Shown: in pieces, positions 42,531-50,944 of the stretch | Layout of the letters: the number at the start of each line of letters is the position of its first letter | Numbering within the stretch: the stretch's first letter is position 1 | Notes under the pieces: generated by a model | Database searches by the model: none | What the model saw: the letters and a program-made list of their open reading frames with translations, nothing else | Told to the model about the DNA's origin: nothing | DNA from: JANNMJ01 sp031425525 | GTDB taxonomy: Bacteria; Bacteroidota; Bacteroidia; Cytophagales; Hymenobacteraceae | Length of the DNA: 64,000 nucleotides | Assembly (NCBI GenBank): GCA_031425525.1 | Contig: JANPJM010000047.1 | Location: 1 to 64,000 of the forward strand | Reading direction: 5' to 3' | Translations under genes and position numbers: made by a program

Positions 42531-44414
42531 ATGTTACCCGAATACGATGTAGTGGTAGTAGGCGCCGGCCACGCCGGATGTGAAGCCGCATCGGCGGCGG
42601 CACGCTTAGGGTCGAAGGTTCTGCTGGTGACGATGAATATGAACACCATCGCGCAGATGTCGTGCAACCCGGCGATGGGGGGAGTGGCGAAAGGGCAAAT
42701 TGTGCGCGAAATAGACGCAATGGGCGGTCTGAGCGGCATTGTGACCGACGAAACGATGATTCAGTTTCGGATGCTCAATACCTCAAAGGGTGCGGCAATG
42801 TGGAGCCCGCGCGCCCAAAGCGACCGCATGCGGTTCGCCGAAAACTGGCGAATGAAGCTGGAAGCACAACCCAACATCGATTTTTGGCAAGATAATGTAG
42901 TCGGCTTGCTGCTGACCGGCGAAGCCGTGCGCGGCGTAAAAACGAGTCTCGGCGTCGAAATCAGCGCCAAAACGGTAGTCATTACGGCGGGCACTTTCCT
43001 GAACGGTATTATCCATATCGGGGAGAAACAATTGGGTGGAGGCCGCGCAGCCGAGAAGGCGTCCGTCGGCATGACGGAGCAACTCCGCAGCCTCGGCCTC
43101 ACCGCCGACCGGATGAAAACCGGCACGCCGCCGCGCGTCGATGGTCGCTCGCTCGACTATTCGCGGATGGAAGAGCAGCAAGGTGATGCCGCGCCGGGCA
43201 AGTTTTCGTACACCGCCACCAAGCCCCTCGCCGAGCAACGAAGCTGCTGGATAACATACACCAACGAAACGGCGCACGATATTTTGCGCGAAGGCTTCGA
43301 GAAATCGCCGATGTTTCAAGGGCGGATTCAAGGCCGAGGGCCGCGCTATTGTCCTTCGATTGAAGATAAGATTACGCGTTTTGCCGACAAAGACCGCCAC
43401 CAGATTTTTGTCGAGCCTGAGGGTTGGAATACGTGCGAGATGTACGTGAACGGCTTTTCATCGTCGTTGCCCGAAGAGGTGCAGCTACGCGCGTTGCAGC
43501 AATTGGCTGGTTTTGAGAACGCCCGAATGTTTCGGCCGGGCTACGCCATCGAGTACGATTACTTTCCGCCAACCCAATTGCATCCAAGTCTGGAAAGCCG
43601 GGCGGTCAAAGGGTTATATCTGGCCGGTCAAATCAACGGAACCACTGGGTATGAAGAAGCGGCGTGCCAGGGGCTGATGGCGGGGTTGAACGCGCACCGC
43701 GCAGTCCAACACCAGGAAGCAGTGGTTTTGCAACGAAACGATGCGTATATCGGCGTCTTGATTGACGATTTGGTACACAAAGGGACGGATGAACCGTACC
43801 GTATGTTTACGTCACGCGCCGAACACCGATTGCTGCTGCGCCAAGACAACGCCGACGAACGCCTAACTCCTATTGCGCACCGGCTGGGGCTGGCCGATGA
43901 TGCTCGGTTGGCCGCCCTTGAACATAAACAAGCAGAGACGAAGCACCTGCTGAAGTGGCTACACCAGGAAAGCATCACGCCCGCCGAAGCAAATCCGTAT
44001 CTGGTGAGCGCGGGTTCGGCCACGCTAAACCAAAGCTGTAAAGTGGAGGTGTTGATTCGGCGACCCCAAGTCACGCTACACGCGTTGCAAAACGCCGTAG
44101 AAAAAGTAGGGGAGGAGTTGCAGAAATTTGCATCTGAAAGCATCGCCCAAGCCGAAATTCAACTTAAATACGGCAGCTATCTCGAAAAAGAGGCCGCTAC
44201 CGTAGAACGCGTGGAACTGATGGAAAACCGACGTTTGAAAGACCGCCTAGATTACGGCGCCATCAAGGCCTTATCGCACGAAGCGCGCGAGAAGCTCCTG
44301 CGCGTGCAACCGGAAACGTTGGGGCAAGCCAGTCGGATTATGGGCGTATCGCCGGCCGATATTGCCATCTTATTGATTCACTTGGAACGCGCGGCACCCC
44401 TAGCCCAATCTTAA
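42531..44414 (+). CDS. mnmG: tRNA uridine-5-carboxymethylaminomethyl(34) synthesis enzyme MnmG
   Basis: 627 residues, full length. FAD-binding GxGxxG motif as VVVVGAGHAGCEAA (about 6-19), MSCNPAMGGVAKG, GTFLNGIIHIG and the C-terminal helical domain ending LSHEAREKLLRVQPETLGQA. With MnmE it makes cmnm5U34 on tRNA. The gene (formerly gidA) lies next to the replication origin in many bacteria, and here 3.2 kb before an origin-like region. ATG 42531 fits the family start. Confidence 0.97.
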   Translation: MLPEYDVVVVGAGHAGCEAASAAARLGSKVLLVTMNMNTIAQMSCNPAMGGVAKGQIVREIDAMGGLSGIVTDETMIQFRMLNTSKGAAMWSPRAQSDRMRFAENWRMKLEAQPNIDFWQDNVVGLLLTGEAVRGVKTSLGVEISAKTVVITAGTFLNGIIHIGEKQLGGGRAAEKASVGMTEQLRSLGLTADRMKTGTPPRVDGRSLDYSRMEEQQGDAAPGKFSYTATKPLAEQRSCWITYTNETAHDILREGFEKSPMFQGRIQGRGPRYCPSIEDKITRFADKDRHQIFVEPEGWNTCEMYVNGFSSSLPEEVQLRALQQLAGFENARMFRPGYAIEYDYFPPTQLHPSLESRAVKGLYLAGQINGTTGYEEAACQGLMAGLNAHRAVQHQEAVVLQRNDAYIGVLIDDLVHKGTDEPYRMFTSRAEHRLLLRQDNADERLTPIAHRLGLADDARLAALEHKQAETKHLLKWLHQESITPAEANPYLVSAGSATLNQSCKVEVLIRRPQVTLHALQNAVEKVGEELQKFASESIAQAEIQLKYGSYLEKEAATVERVELMENRRLKDRLDYGAIKALSHEAREKLLRVQPETLGQASRIMGVSPADIAILLIHLERAAPLAQS

Positions 44415-44420
44415 CGCTAC

Positions 44421-45371
44421 GTGGTAAAATACAACCTTCAACCGACCCCAACCACCGTTGGCATGGAAGACCTGTACTGCTGTCCGGTATGTGAAGGGAC
44501 GGGTACGTTGATAAAAAATCATAAGGCCGTCCGCGACAATAGCCTTACCGGCGAAGTATTCAGTATCAGCCGATGCACTGATTGCGAAGCCCTCATTACC
44601 GACCCGCGCCCAAGAGCCACCGATATTGGACGCTATTATGAATTTCCGGATTATGTGTCGCACCGCGACGATGCACCGGGGTTCATCAATCGGTTGTATC
44701 AATTAGCCCGGCGCTACACGACCAAGCAAAAAATACGGCTCATTAATTCGGTAATCAACCCAACGAAAGAAGCCGCCAACGCTCAAAGAAGCGTGCTTGA
44801 TTACGGCTGCGGCACCGGGTTTTTCTTGAACGAGGCAAAGCTGAATGGGTGGCGAACAACCGGGCTTGAGGTAAATAAGTCGGCGCGCGACGCCGCCGAA
44901 AACCGGCTAGGAGCCCCGATAGCAAGCGATTTGCACGACATTGCGCAGCATCAGAAATTCGACGTCATTACCTTGTGGCACGTGTTGGAGCATATTCACG
45001 ACCTGAGTGCCACGTTTGGTACATTAGTCAAGCATCTGGAAACAGACGGCACCATCATCGTAGCGGTGCCCAATCCAGAATCGGCGGATGCGCTGGAATA
45101 TCAGGAAATGTGGGCGGCGTATGATGTGCCGCGCCATTTATATCATTTTCCGGCAAAGGCCATTCAAATGTTGGTCGGGCGCCACGGCGGAACTGTGGAG
45201 ACGATGATCGGCCAACCGATGGATGCGTATTATATCGGCCTGTTGAGCGAAAAATATCGGGGCGGTCATGCGCTTCTCGGCATTTTAAATGGATTCAAAT
45301 CGAATATAAGAGCCCTAAGCAACCACAAATATTCGAGCATTATTTACATCATTAAATTTCCGACTTCGTAA
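44421..45371 (+). CDS. Class I SAM-dependent methyltransferase with N-terminal zinc-ribbon-like cysteines
   Basis: 316 residues from GTG 44421; ATG 44463 is an alternative start (MEDLYCCPVCEG). N-terminal CPVC and RCTDC pairs suggest a zinc ribbon. The methyltransferase domain has motif I VLDYGCGTGFFL (about 124-135) and HVLEHIHDL. Methyltransferases of this type often follow mnmG in Bacteroidota; the substrate is unknown. It begins 6 bp after mnmG and its stop codon overlaps the next ATG (TAATG), so translation is coupled. Confidence 0.85.
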   Translation: MVKYNLQPTPTTVGMEDLYCCPVCEGTGTLIKNHKAVRDNSLTGEVFSISRCTDCEALITDPRPRATDIGRYYEFPDYVSHRDDAPGFINRLYQLARRYTTKQKIRLINSVINPTKEAANAQRSVLDYGCGTGFFLNEAKLNGWRTTGLEVNKSARDAAENRLGAPIASDLHDIAQHQKFDVITLWHVLEHIHDLSATFGTLVKHLETDGTIIVAVPNPESADALEYQEMWAAYDVPRHLYHFPAKAIQMLVGRHGGTVETMIGQPMDAYYIGLLSEKYRGGHALLGILNGFKSNIRALSNHKYSSIIYIIKFPTS

Positions 45372-45697
45372 TGCTTCGCCGGCTACGAGGGCACCAAGCA
45401 CTGGCGATTGTGTGCGTTTTGGCAGCCATACCACCGGTAGTTGCTTCCGGAGAAACTGCAAATTTTGCAAGCCGTCGATCAGCGCGCGCTGAAGCATCAT
45501 GGGCTCCAGATTCGGGGGTTCAAATCGGGTTCAAGCGAATCGCGCCGAAAATTGAATTGATGGTAGTAAGGCGCGATTCAAGTCAAAAAATCGAAATCGT
45601 GCCCGCCAAAAAGTGGAAAACGGCGGTTGGTATCGGTTCAATCTGCTTGGGCATTGTCGCAAGCGCACTCTTGGTTTATGGGGTTCGGTCGAGGTAA
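45371..45697 (+). CDS. Small exported/membrane protein, unknown function
   Basis: 108 residues. N-terminal hydrophobic segment (ALAIVCVLAAIPPVVASG), a basic mid-part (SQKIEIVPAKKWKT) and a C-terminal helix (AVGIGSICLGIVASALLVYG). The ATG overlaps the methyltransferase stop and the end overlaps the next gene by 20 bp, so it is part of a tight operon. No family recognised. Confidence 0.65.
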   Translation: MLRRLRGHQALAIVCVLAAIPPVVASGETANFASRRSARAEASWAPDSGVQIGFKRIAPKIELMVVRRDSSQKIEIVPAKKWKTAVGIGSICLGIVASALLVYGVRSR

Positions 45698-47558
45698 AGG
45701 AGCGGCAATTGCCGGGCGACACTGCGTACAATCGCTGCTCGTTTTGGCGGCTGGCTTGTGGGCAGCCGGGTGCGCCAGCGTAACGCCGCCCGATGGGGGC
45801 GAACGCGATACCCGCGCGCCTCAGCGCATTTCCAGCACGCCGGCCGATAGCGCACTGAATTTCAGGGGGCGCGAAATAACTTTGGTGTTCGACGAGCCCG
45901 TGACGACGGATAAGCTCGCGGAATACCTGACCATTACACCGGCCACCGACCTCGGAACGCCGCGCGTGACCGAGCGCGACAACACGCTGACGCTCCAATT
46001 TCAGCGGCCATTTGCGCCCAACACCACGTATTTCTTCGATTTCGGCCAAGCCTTAGTCGATATTACCGAGCGCAACAAGGCCGAAAACCATCTATTGGTA
46101 TTCAGTACGGGCGCCATCCTGGATTCGGGCGGCGTGACGGGGAAAGTGGCGGCGCACCTGAACAATGCCCCGTTGACCCAGGCAATCGTGGGCTTATTTC
46201 CGGTGGGTGAGGAGAATGCACGGTTTACGGCCGATAGTCTTAGCAAGCACGAACCAGTGTACTACACCCGCACGGATGCAACGGGCGCGTTTAAATTGCG
46301 GTATGTAAAGGCGGGACGCTACCGATTATTCGCCTACGCAGATGCTAACAAAAACGGCCGCTACGATGAACCGGAGCTTATAGGCTACGAAACGGAGCCA
46401 CGGCAACTAGGCGACAGCGCCAGTACGACAGCTATGGTGTCGGCTATCCGTTTAGATACGAAAGCCCCCATTTTGGCTAGTCGTAAGGAGCAGCCGGGAG
46501 TAGTTTTGCTTCAATACAACGAAGGCATCCGCAGTATCCGAGTAGGGGCAGATGTGGGCGCAAGCAGCGATTTTTCGGTGCTACGGACTGGCGGAAACGG
46601 CCGCGAAACCACCGTTTTTGGCGCGCCGAGCGAGAAAAACCAACGGTTGGTCGTCGTTGCTACCGACTCGGCGGGTAATCAACACATCGATAGTTTGCGT
46701 ACGCGTTTCGGGGGCGAGAGTCAATCGGTCGGGGCCGTTAAGGCGATTAAACCTACCCTAACGGAAGGACGGGAGGAAGGCCAATTGAACCGGTGGAATT
46801 TGGCGTTTCCGGTGCGGGTACGGGCATTGAAGCCGGAAATAGGCTTTTTTCGGCCTGAACTACCGACGAAAACTGCGGCTGTCACCGCATCGAAAACTGC
46901 CGCGAAGTCAGGTATTAAGCCTTCCGAAAGTGTAGCCGATTCAACTCAAGCGCCTGAATCAGGGAAAAAGCTACCAGGCCCGGCAGCAGCAACCGGCCCG
47001 GTTTACGGCGAACCGGTGAAGTTGCTACTCGGCGGCAACGCCACGCTCGACTCATCGGCCAGCATCCTGACGGTGCAGTTGGCAGGAGCATCCGTCATAA
47101 AAAGTGGCGTTTTGCAACTCGACAGCACAGTGCTGCGCGCCCGCGATTTACCGGAGCGGCTGATTTCAGGCCGAACAATCGAGTTGAAACCGGCAAAAGT
47201 GGCGGAAGCGGTAGGTTCGATTACGGTACGACCGAAAACGGCGCTCGTCTCGTTTGCCATCGAATTGCTCAACGAACAGGGAGTTGTGGTGCAGCGGCAC
47301 TCGCACTGGCAAAAAACAACCGCCTCGGCGACTACCGCGACCAAACCTCCGACCATACCAGCCACTCCGGCCACCATCACCTGGGAAAATCTAACGCCCG
47401 GCAGTTATCGAATCAGGGTATTGATTGACGCGAACGGCAACGGGCAATGGGATGGCCCCGATCCAATGTTCACACGCTTAGCCGAACCGGTGGTGTTCGG
47501 GGCGGCGCCGCTGGTGGTGCGCGCCAACTGGGAGCAGGAAACGGTAGTTTCGTTTTGA
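45678..47558 (+). CDS. Ig-like (SbsA-type) lipoprotein
   Basis: Start at ATG 45678, which gives a lipoprotein signal (CVQSLLVLAAGLWAAGC); an ATG/GTG further upstream lies inside the previous gene. 626 residues. After the Cys comes PPDGGERDTRAPQRISSTPA, the standard opening of these Bacteroidota lipoproteins. Next is a Big_5 Ig-like domain (about 45-135), a carboxypeptidase-like region (GVTGKVAAHLNNAPLTQAIV ... ADANKNGRYDEPE) and a similar module at the end (LIDANGNGQWDGPDPM). Probably an outer-membrane surface lipoprotein. The gene-free origin-like region follows. Confidence 0.85.
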   Translation: MGFGRGKGAAIAGRHCVQSLLVLAAGLWAAGCASVTPPDGGERDTRAPQRISSTPADSALNFRGREITLVFDEPVTTDKLAEYLTITPATDLGTPRVTERDNTLTLQFQRPFAPNTTYFFDFGQALVDITERNKAENHLLVFSTGAILDSGGVTGKVAAHLNNAPLTQAIVGLFPVGEENARFTADSLSKHEPVYYTRTDATGAFKLRYVKAGRYRLFAYADANKNGRYDEPELIGYETEPRQLGDSASTTAMVSAIRLDTKAPILASRKEQPGVVLLQYNEGIRSIRVGADVGASSDFSVLRTGGNGRETTVFGAPSEKNQRLVVVATDSAGNQHIDSLRTRFGGESQSVGAVKAIKPTLTEGREEGQLNRWNLAFPVRVRALKPEIGFFRPELPTKTAAVTASKTAAKSGIKPSESVADSTQAPESGKKLPGPAAATGPVYGEPVKLLLGGNATLDSSASILTVQLAGASVIKSGVLQLDSTVLRARDLPERLISGRTIELKPAKVAEAVGSITVRPKTALVSFAIELLNEQGVVVQRHSHWQKTTASATTATKPPTIPATPATITWENLTPGSYRIRVLIDANGNGQWDGPDPMFTRLAEPVVFGAAPLVVRANWEQETVVSF

Positions 47559-47619
47559 AACCCTTCTTGGAGCCAACGGGCCGCGTTTCCAACGAAGCGC
47601 AGCCAACGTGCAGAACTGC

Positions 47620-48022
47620 CCGTAACCTGGGGATAACCTGCGCATAATCTGTGCATAAGTCGGCAGTTTCCCACCATCAGGCGGCGCAAGCTCAAGGCCG
47701 CACGGCCGCACGACCAGACGCGGGTACAACTCCGGCGTGATGCACCACCTACTTGTCCGGTTTCCCCCAAGCTATTCAGTGGGGGAAACGAACCGGTGGA
47801 AAAAGGCGCGCAAGTGTACAAGTTTACCTGAAATGGCTTGGCAGTAATGCCAAGCCATTTCAGTTCTGGGGATAACCACGGGGATAACTCGTACTTACCC
47901 ACACGCACTTGGGGCAAACCAGCTATCCCCAGAGTTACCCACTTATCCACCGAGCTAGTAAGGATGATGGTCTTCTTTCTTGAAAAGAAAAAAATTAACC
48001 TTGTAACTAACCCGGTGGATAA
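47620..48022. other. Candidate chromosomal replication origin (oriC)
   Basis: Gene-free stretch of 481 bp (47559-48039) with at least ten 9-mers close to the DnaA box TTATCCACA (TTATNCACA). On the minus strand: 47628-47636 (TTATCCCCA), 47639-47647, 47650-47658 (TTATGCACA, a full match to TTATNCACA), 47867-47875, 47879-47887 and 48014-48022 (TTATCCACC). On the plus strand: 47895-47903 (TTACCCACA), 47923-47931, 47935-47943 and 47943-47951 (TTATCCACC). An A/T-rich, A-rich tract at about 47970-48010 lies between the last boxes and could be the unwinding element. Perfect hairpins flank the boxes. No gene product or promoter explains this clustering. Confidence 0.65.
47829..47862. repeat. Perfect hairpin inside the origin-like region
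   Basis: TGAAATGGCTTGGC / GCCAAGCCATTTCA, 14-bp arms with a 6-nt loop, just left of a pair of DnaA-box-like 9-mers. A second hairpin, GTTTCCCCC / GGGGGAAAC, lies at about 47760-47789. Confidence 0.75.
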
Positions 48023-48039
48023 GTGCGTAAGCCGGGCCG

Positions 48040-48540
48040 ATGCCCTTCGATTACGACCTGCCCTTTGCCACCACCGATTTCCGCGCGCACCCCGAGCTTT
48101 ACCGCGTAGGCAAAGGCGAGCAAGGGGTGCTGCTGGTACAGCCGTACAAAAGCGAAATTTTGCCGTACTGGCGCTTCCGCACGGAAGCCATCGCGCAGGA
48201 ATCGTCGCGGGCCATCTGGCAGTTGTTCGAGGCATACCTCGCCGCCGCCGATTTCGTGGGCGCCGATATGGCCCGAAAATTCTTGCAGATGGGCTACACG
48301 CGCGCTCGGCGCTACGCCAACCACTACGGCGGCAAGAAGTACGCCGGGCCGGTGCCCGCCGATAAGAAGGGCCAAAGCGGCGCCCACGGCCGCGACGAAC
48401 TACCCCGCCTGGCCCGCGCCGCGCAAGACCCCGAAAAAGCCGCCGCCGCCCAAGTCTTCTACGCAAGCTGGCGGGCGGCGGTGGCGCACCCCGAATATCA
48501 GCGCCAACGCGACGCGCACGAAGCCCGTTACGGAAAATAA
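48040..48540 (+). CDS. DUF4385 family protein
   Basis: 166 residues. The family pattern is clear: ELYRVGKGEQGVLLVQPYKS, EILPYWRFRTEAIA and DFVGADMARKFLQMGYTRAR, followed by RYANHYGGKKY. Members are widespread small cytoplasmic proteins of unknown function, sometimes found in phages. The ATG follows the last DnaA-box-like site by 17 bp, so its promoter overlaps the origin-like region. Confidence 0.92.
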   Translation: MPFDYDLPFATTDFRAHPELYRVGKGEQGVLLVQPYKSEILPYWRFRTEAIAQESSRAIWQLFEAYLAAADFVGADMARKFLQMGYTRARRYANHYGGKKYAGPVPADKKGQSGAHGRDELPRLARAAQDPEKAAAAQVFYASWRAAVAHPEYQRQRDAHEARYGK

Positions 48541-48616
48541 CAGCACCTTTGTACCACCACCGTACCTTGCACCGCAAGCGCACGAAAACCCTCTCAACGC
48601 AGCGCGTAATCCCCTT

Positions 48617-49081
48617 ATGGCAGACACCACGGAACAACTACACCTCGGAACGGGCGTCGGCCCCCTCCGCTTCGGCATGACGATGGACGACGTGCGCACC
48701 GCCCTCGGCGAACCAGAAGAAATCGAAGAATCAGACCCGGACGACGAGTTCGACCACCAAGCCTGGAACTACCTCGACCTAGGGTATTCGCTGTATTTTG
48801 ATCAGGAAGACGACAACCGTCTGAGTTGTATCGAGACCGACCGGCCCGGTATGACCTTGTTTGGACAGGCGCTGCTCGGTAAATCGCCGGAGGAAATCAA
48901 GGCGCTGATGGCGAAAAACGGCTATGCTGAAGCCGAAGAAGAAAACGGCGACGCCGGCGAGTTACAACTCTCCTACGAACACGAAATGATCGACTTTTAC
49001 TTCGTGGAAAACGAGCTGATGGTCGTGAACTTCGGCGTATTCATCGACGAGGATACGAGTGAAGTGAAGTGGCCGGCGTAG
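48617..49081 (+). CDS. Acidic conserved hypothetical protein
   Basis: 154 residues, strongly acidic, no signal peptide. The opening (HLGTGVGPLRFGMTMDDVRTALGEP) resembles the G-x-x-x-x-x-V-x-x-x-L-G-x-P motif of SmpA/BamE-like and immunity-type small proteins. The rest is beta-rich with Asp/Glu clusters (ESDPDDEFDHQ; EAEEENGDAGE). No role known. The 76 bp before it show no clear element. Confidence 0.7.
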   Translation: MADTTEQLHLGTGVGPLRFGMTMDDVRTALGEPEEIEESDPDDEFDHQAWNYLDLGYSLYFDQEDDNRLSCIETDRPGMTLFGQALLGKSPEEIKALMAKNGYAEAEEENGDAGELQLSYEHEMIDFYFVENELMVVNFGVFIDEDTSEVKWPA

Positions 49082-49093
49082 ATGGGCCGCCGT

Positions 49094-49200
49094 CATCCGT
49101 AACTTCTCACGAATGACCAAGGGCTTTCCGGAAGCCGTTCGTAACTTCTTACGGATGGCAATGGCGCAGGCAGAAGGCATTCGTAAGAAGTTACGAACGG
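49094..49200. repeat. Three copies of a 20-bp palindromic motif, 42 bp apart
   Basis: Motif CATTCGTAAGAAGTTACGAA occurs at about 49094-49115 and 49136-49158 (both inverted) and 49178-49200 (direct). The starts of the CGTAA cores are at 49098, 49140 and 49182, exactly 42 bp apart. Each core CGTAA-CTTC-TTACG is itself a small hairpin. Confidence 0.8.
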
Positions 49201-49247
49201 CCCCGGCAGCCGCTAAAAAATGCTCCCGATTTCAATGCTGCTAAAAC

Positions 49248-49289
49248 GGCAAACGCCCGCTTCGGTCTATACCGAAACGGGCGTTTGCC
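49248..49289. terminator. Strong bidirectional terminator before the phosphate transporter
   Basis: Arms GGCAAACGCCCGCTTCGGT and ACCGAAACGGGCGTTTGCC pair with one mismatch. It lies between the plus-strand 48617 gene and the end of the minus-strand transporter. Confidence 0.8.
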
Positions 49290-49309
49290 TTGGCTGAAAC
49301 CGTAACGCG

Positions 49310-50713
49310 CTAATCGACCAGCGCGCGGAACAACAAAAAGAGCGACCCTGACAATAGCATCGTCACGGGCAGCGTCAAGACCCACGCCAGCGCGATGTTG
49401 CGCACCATCTGCGGATTCAGGTTGCGGACGCCTCGATTGGCCACCATCGAGCCCGCAATGGCCGATGACAGCACGTGCGTAGTGGAGGAAGGCAAGCCGA
49501 AACCGGTTGAAACGCCGATCATCGTGGCCGCTACCAACTCCGACGATGCCCCTTGGGCGTAGGTGAGGTGTTCTTTGCCGATACGCTCGCCGATGGTTTT
49601 GACGATGCGCTCCCAGCCGATCATCGTGCCCAAACCCAGCGAGATAGCCACCATCAGCGATACCTGCCACGGCGCGTAATCGGTGAACGTGCGCATCGTG
49701 GTGAGGCCCTGCGTGAGTTGGGTACGGTCGGCGGAGCTAAGCGAAAGCTGATCGCTGGCGAGCAGCTTTTTAGCGCGCGAACCAAGCAAAAGCGTGGCTT
49801 TACGAATGTTGAACCGGTCGGCTTGCGGGAGTTGGGCCACTTGGGTCTTCCCGGCGAAAATGGTATCGAGGGCACGCGTCTGCACGCTTACCTCGCTGAG
49901 GAGTTGACGGTCGGCGGCACTTAAACCGGCGGGCTCGACCCGCTTCATCACTATTTCCACCTGCGCGAGGGAGGTGCGCATATCGAGCGGATTTTTGGAA
50001 TGGTCGAGGGCGAAATACGTCGGTACCAACCCAATCAGAATCAACATAATCAACCCGACACCCTTCTGGCCGTCGTTGTTGCCATGGTAGTAGCTCACGA
50101 GCGTGCAAGTCAGAATCAGCACCAGCCGAATCCAGAGAGGCGGCGGCTTGCGCTTGTGCGGTTCCTTGAACAGACTTTTGTTTTTGACGAACCGCTTCAG
50201 CAGAAACATCACCACGATGGTGAGCGAAAAGCCGAACAACGGTCCAACCAGCAGCGCCAGACCGGTTTCGCCGGCTTTACCCCAGTTCACGGCCGCCTGA
50301 TTTTCGCCGGGTAGCAGCGAGTACGCGATCCCAACACCCAGAATGGAGCCGATCAGCGCGTGCGAGCTGGACGCGGGAATGCCGAAATACCACGTTCCGA
50401 CGTTCCAAAGAATTGCCGACACGATGAGTGCGCCGACCATCGAAAGGCCGTGATACACGTTCTGATCGACGAGGCTCTCGACCGGGAGGAGGTACACGAT
50501 GCCCATCGCGACGGCAATGCCGCCGGTCAGCACCCCAATGAAGTTCCAGAATGCCGACCAGATGACCGCCACCCACGGCCGCAGCGCATTGGTGTAAATG
50601 ACCGTCGCGACGGCGTTGGCCGTATCGTGAAAACCATTGACGAACTCGAACGCGCACGCCGCCAACAGGCAAACGCCGAGGAGCAGCAGCACGGAGGGTT
50701 CTAGTCCAAACAT
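49310..50713 (-). CDS. Inorganic phosphate transporter (PiT family)
   Basis: Start at ATG 50713 (MFGLEPSVLLLLGVCLLAAC); the upstream open frame is not family-like. 467 residues with the two PiT signature repeats: EFVNGFHDTANAVATVIYTN (about 20-39) and GFGLPSSTTHVLSSAIAGS near the end. A cytoplasmic loop with a coiled segment (EPAGLSAADRQLLSEVSVQT and on) separates the two halves. About ten membrane helices. Low-affinity, proton- or sodium-driven phosphate uptake. A -7-like element is at 50823-50830, divergent from glyS. Confidence 0.95.
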   Translation of the reverse strand: MFGLEPSVLLLLGVCLLAACAFEFVNGFHDTANAVATVIYTNALRPWVAVIWSAFWNFIGVLTGGIAVAMGIVYLLPVESLVDQNVYHGLSMVGALIVSAILWNVGTWYFGIPASSSHALIGSILGVGIAYSLLPGENQAAVNWGKAGETGLALLVGPLFGFSLTIVVMFLLKRFVKNKSLFKEPHKRKPPPLWIRLVLILTCTLVSYYHGNNDGQKGVGLIMLILIGLVPTYFALDHSKNPLDMRTSLAQVEIVMKRVEPAGLSAADRQLLSEVSVQTRALDTIFAGKTQVAQLPQADRFNIRKATLLLGSRAKKLLASDQLSLSSADRTQLTQGLTTMRTFTDYAPWQVSLMVAISLGLGTMIGWERIVKTIGERIGKEHLTYAQGASSELVAATMIGVSTGFGLPSSTTHVLSSAIAGSMVANRGVRNLNPQMVRNIALAWVLTLPVTMLLSGSLFLLFRALVD

Positions 50714-50822
50714 AAAAGTATTGAAAGGCGCAGCAGGAAAGTTAGAGCAGCGTAGAGCCGGCAACGAGTTAAAATAGACGTAAAATGGCCTATTCAGTCG
50801 GTTAGGCGCAGTAAAAGCCAAC

Positions 50823-50830
50823 CAAAAGTA
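50823..50830 (-). promoter_or_regulatory. Candidate -7 element for the phosphate transporter
   Basis: Minus strand TACTTTTG within GGTTACTTTTGG. The same GGTTACTTTTG sequence occurs on the plus strand before glyS (50927-50937), so the two divergent promoters look alike. Confidence 0.45.
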
Positions 50831-50929
50831 ACCAGTTTGGCGGGCTGAACTACATTACGTGAATGTTACCGACGTAACCGCCGCAGGGTTTAACGGACGC
50901 GACGTAATAGTGGCCGGAGCTACGCCGGT

Positions 50930-50937
50930 TACTTTTG
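50930..50937 (+). promoter_or_regulatory. Candidate -7 element for glyS, at leaderless distance
   Basis: TACTTTTG ends only 7 bp before the glyS ATG. With the usual spacing, transcription would start at or next to the start codon. Confidence 0.5.
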
Positions 50938-50944
50938 CGGTGTT

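Noticed and set aside
45505..45535. tRNA-like GGTTCAAATC sequence
   Set aside because: No acceptor stem, anticodon arm or CCA context; it lies inside a coding frame.
47447..47647. Small open frame crossing into the origin-like region
   Set aside because: No start context and no family resemblance; it mostly overlaps the end of the Ig-like lipoprotein gene.
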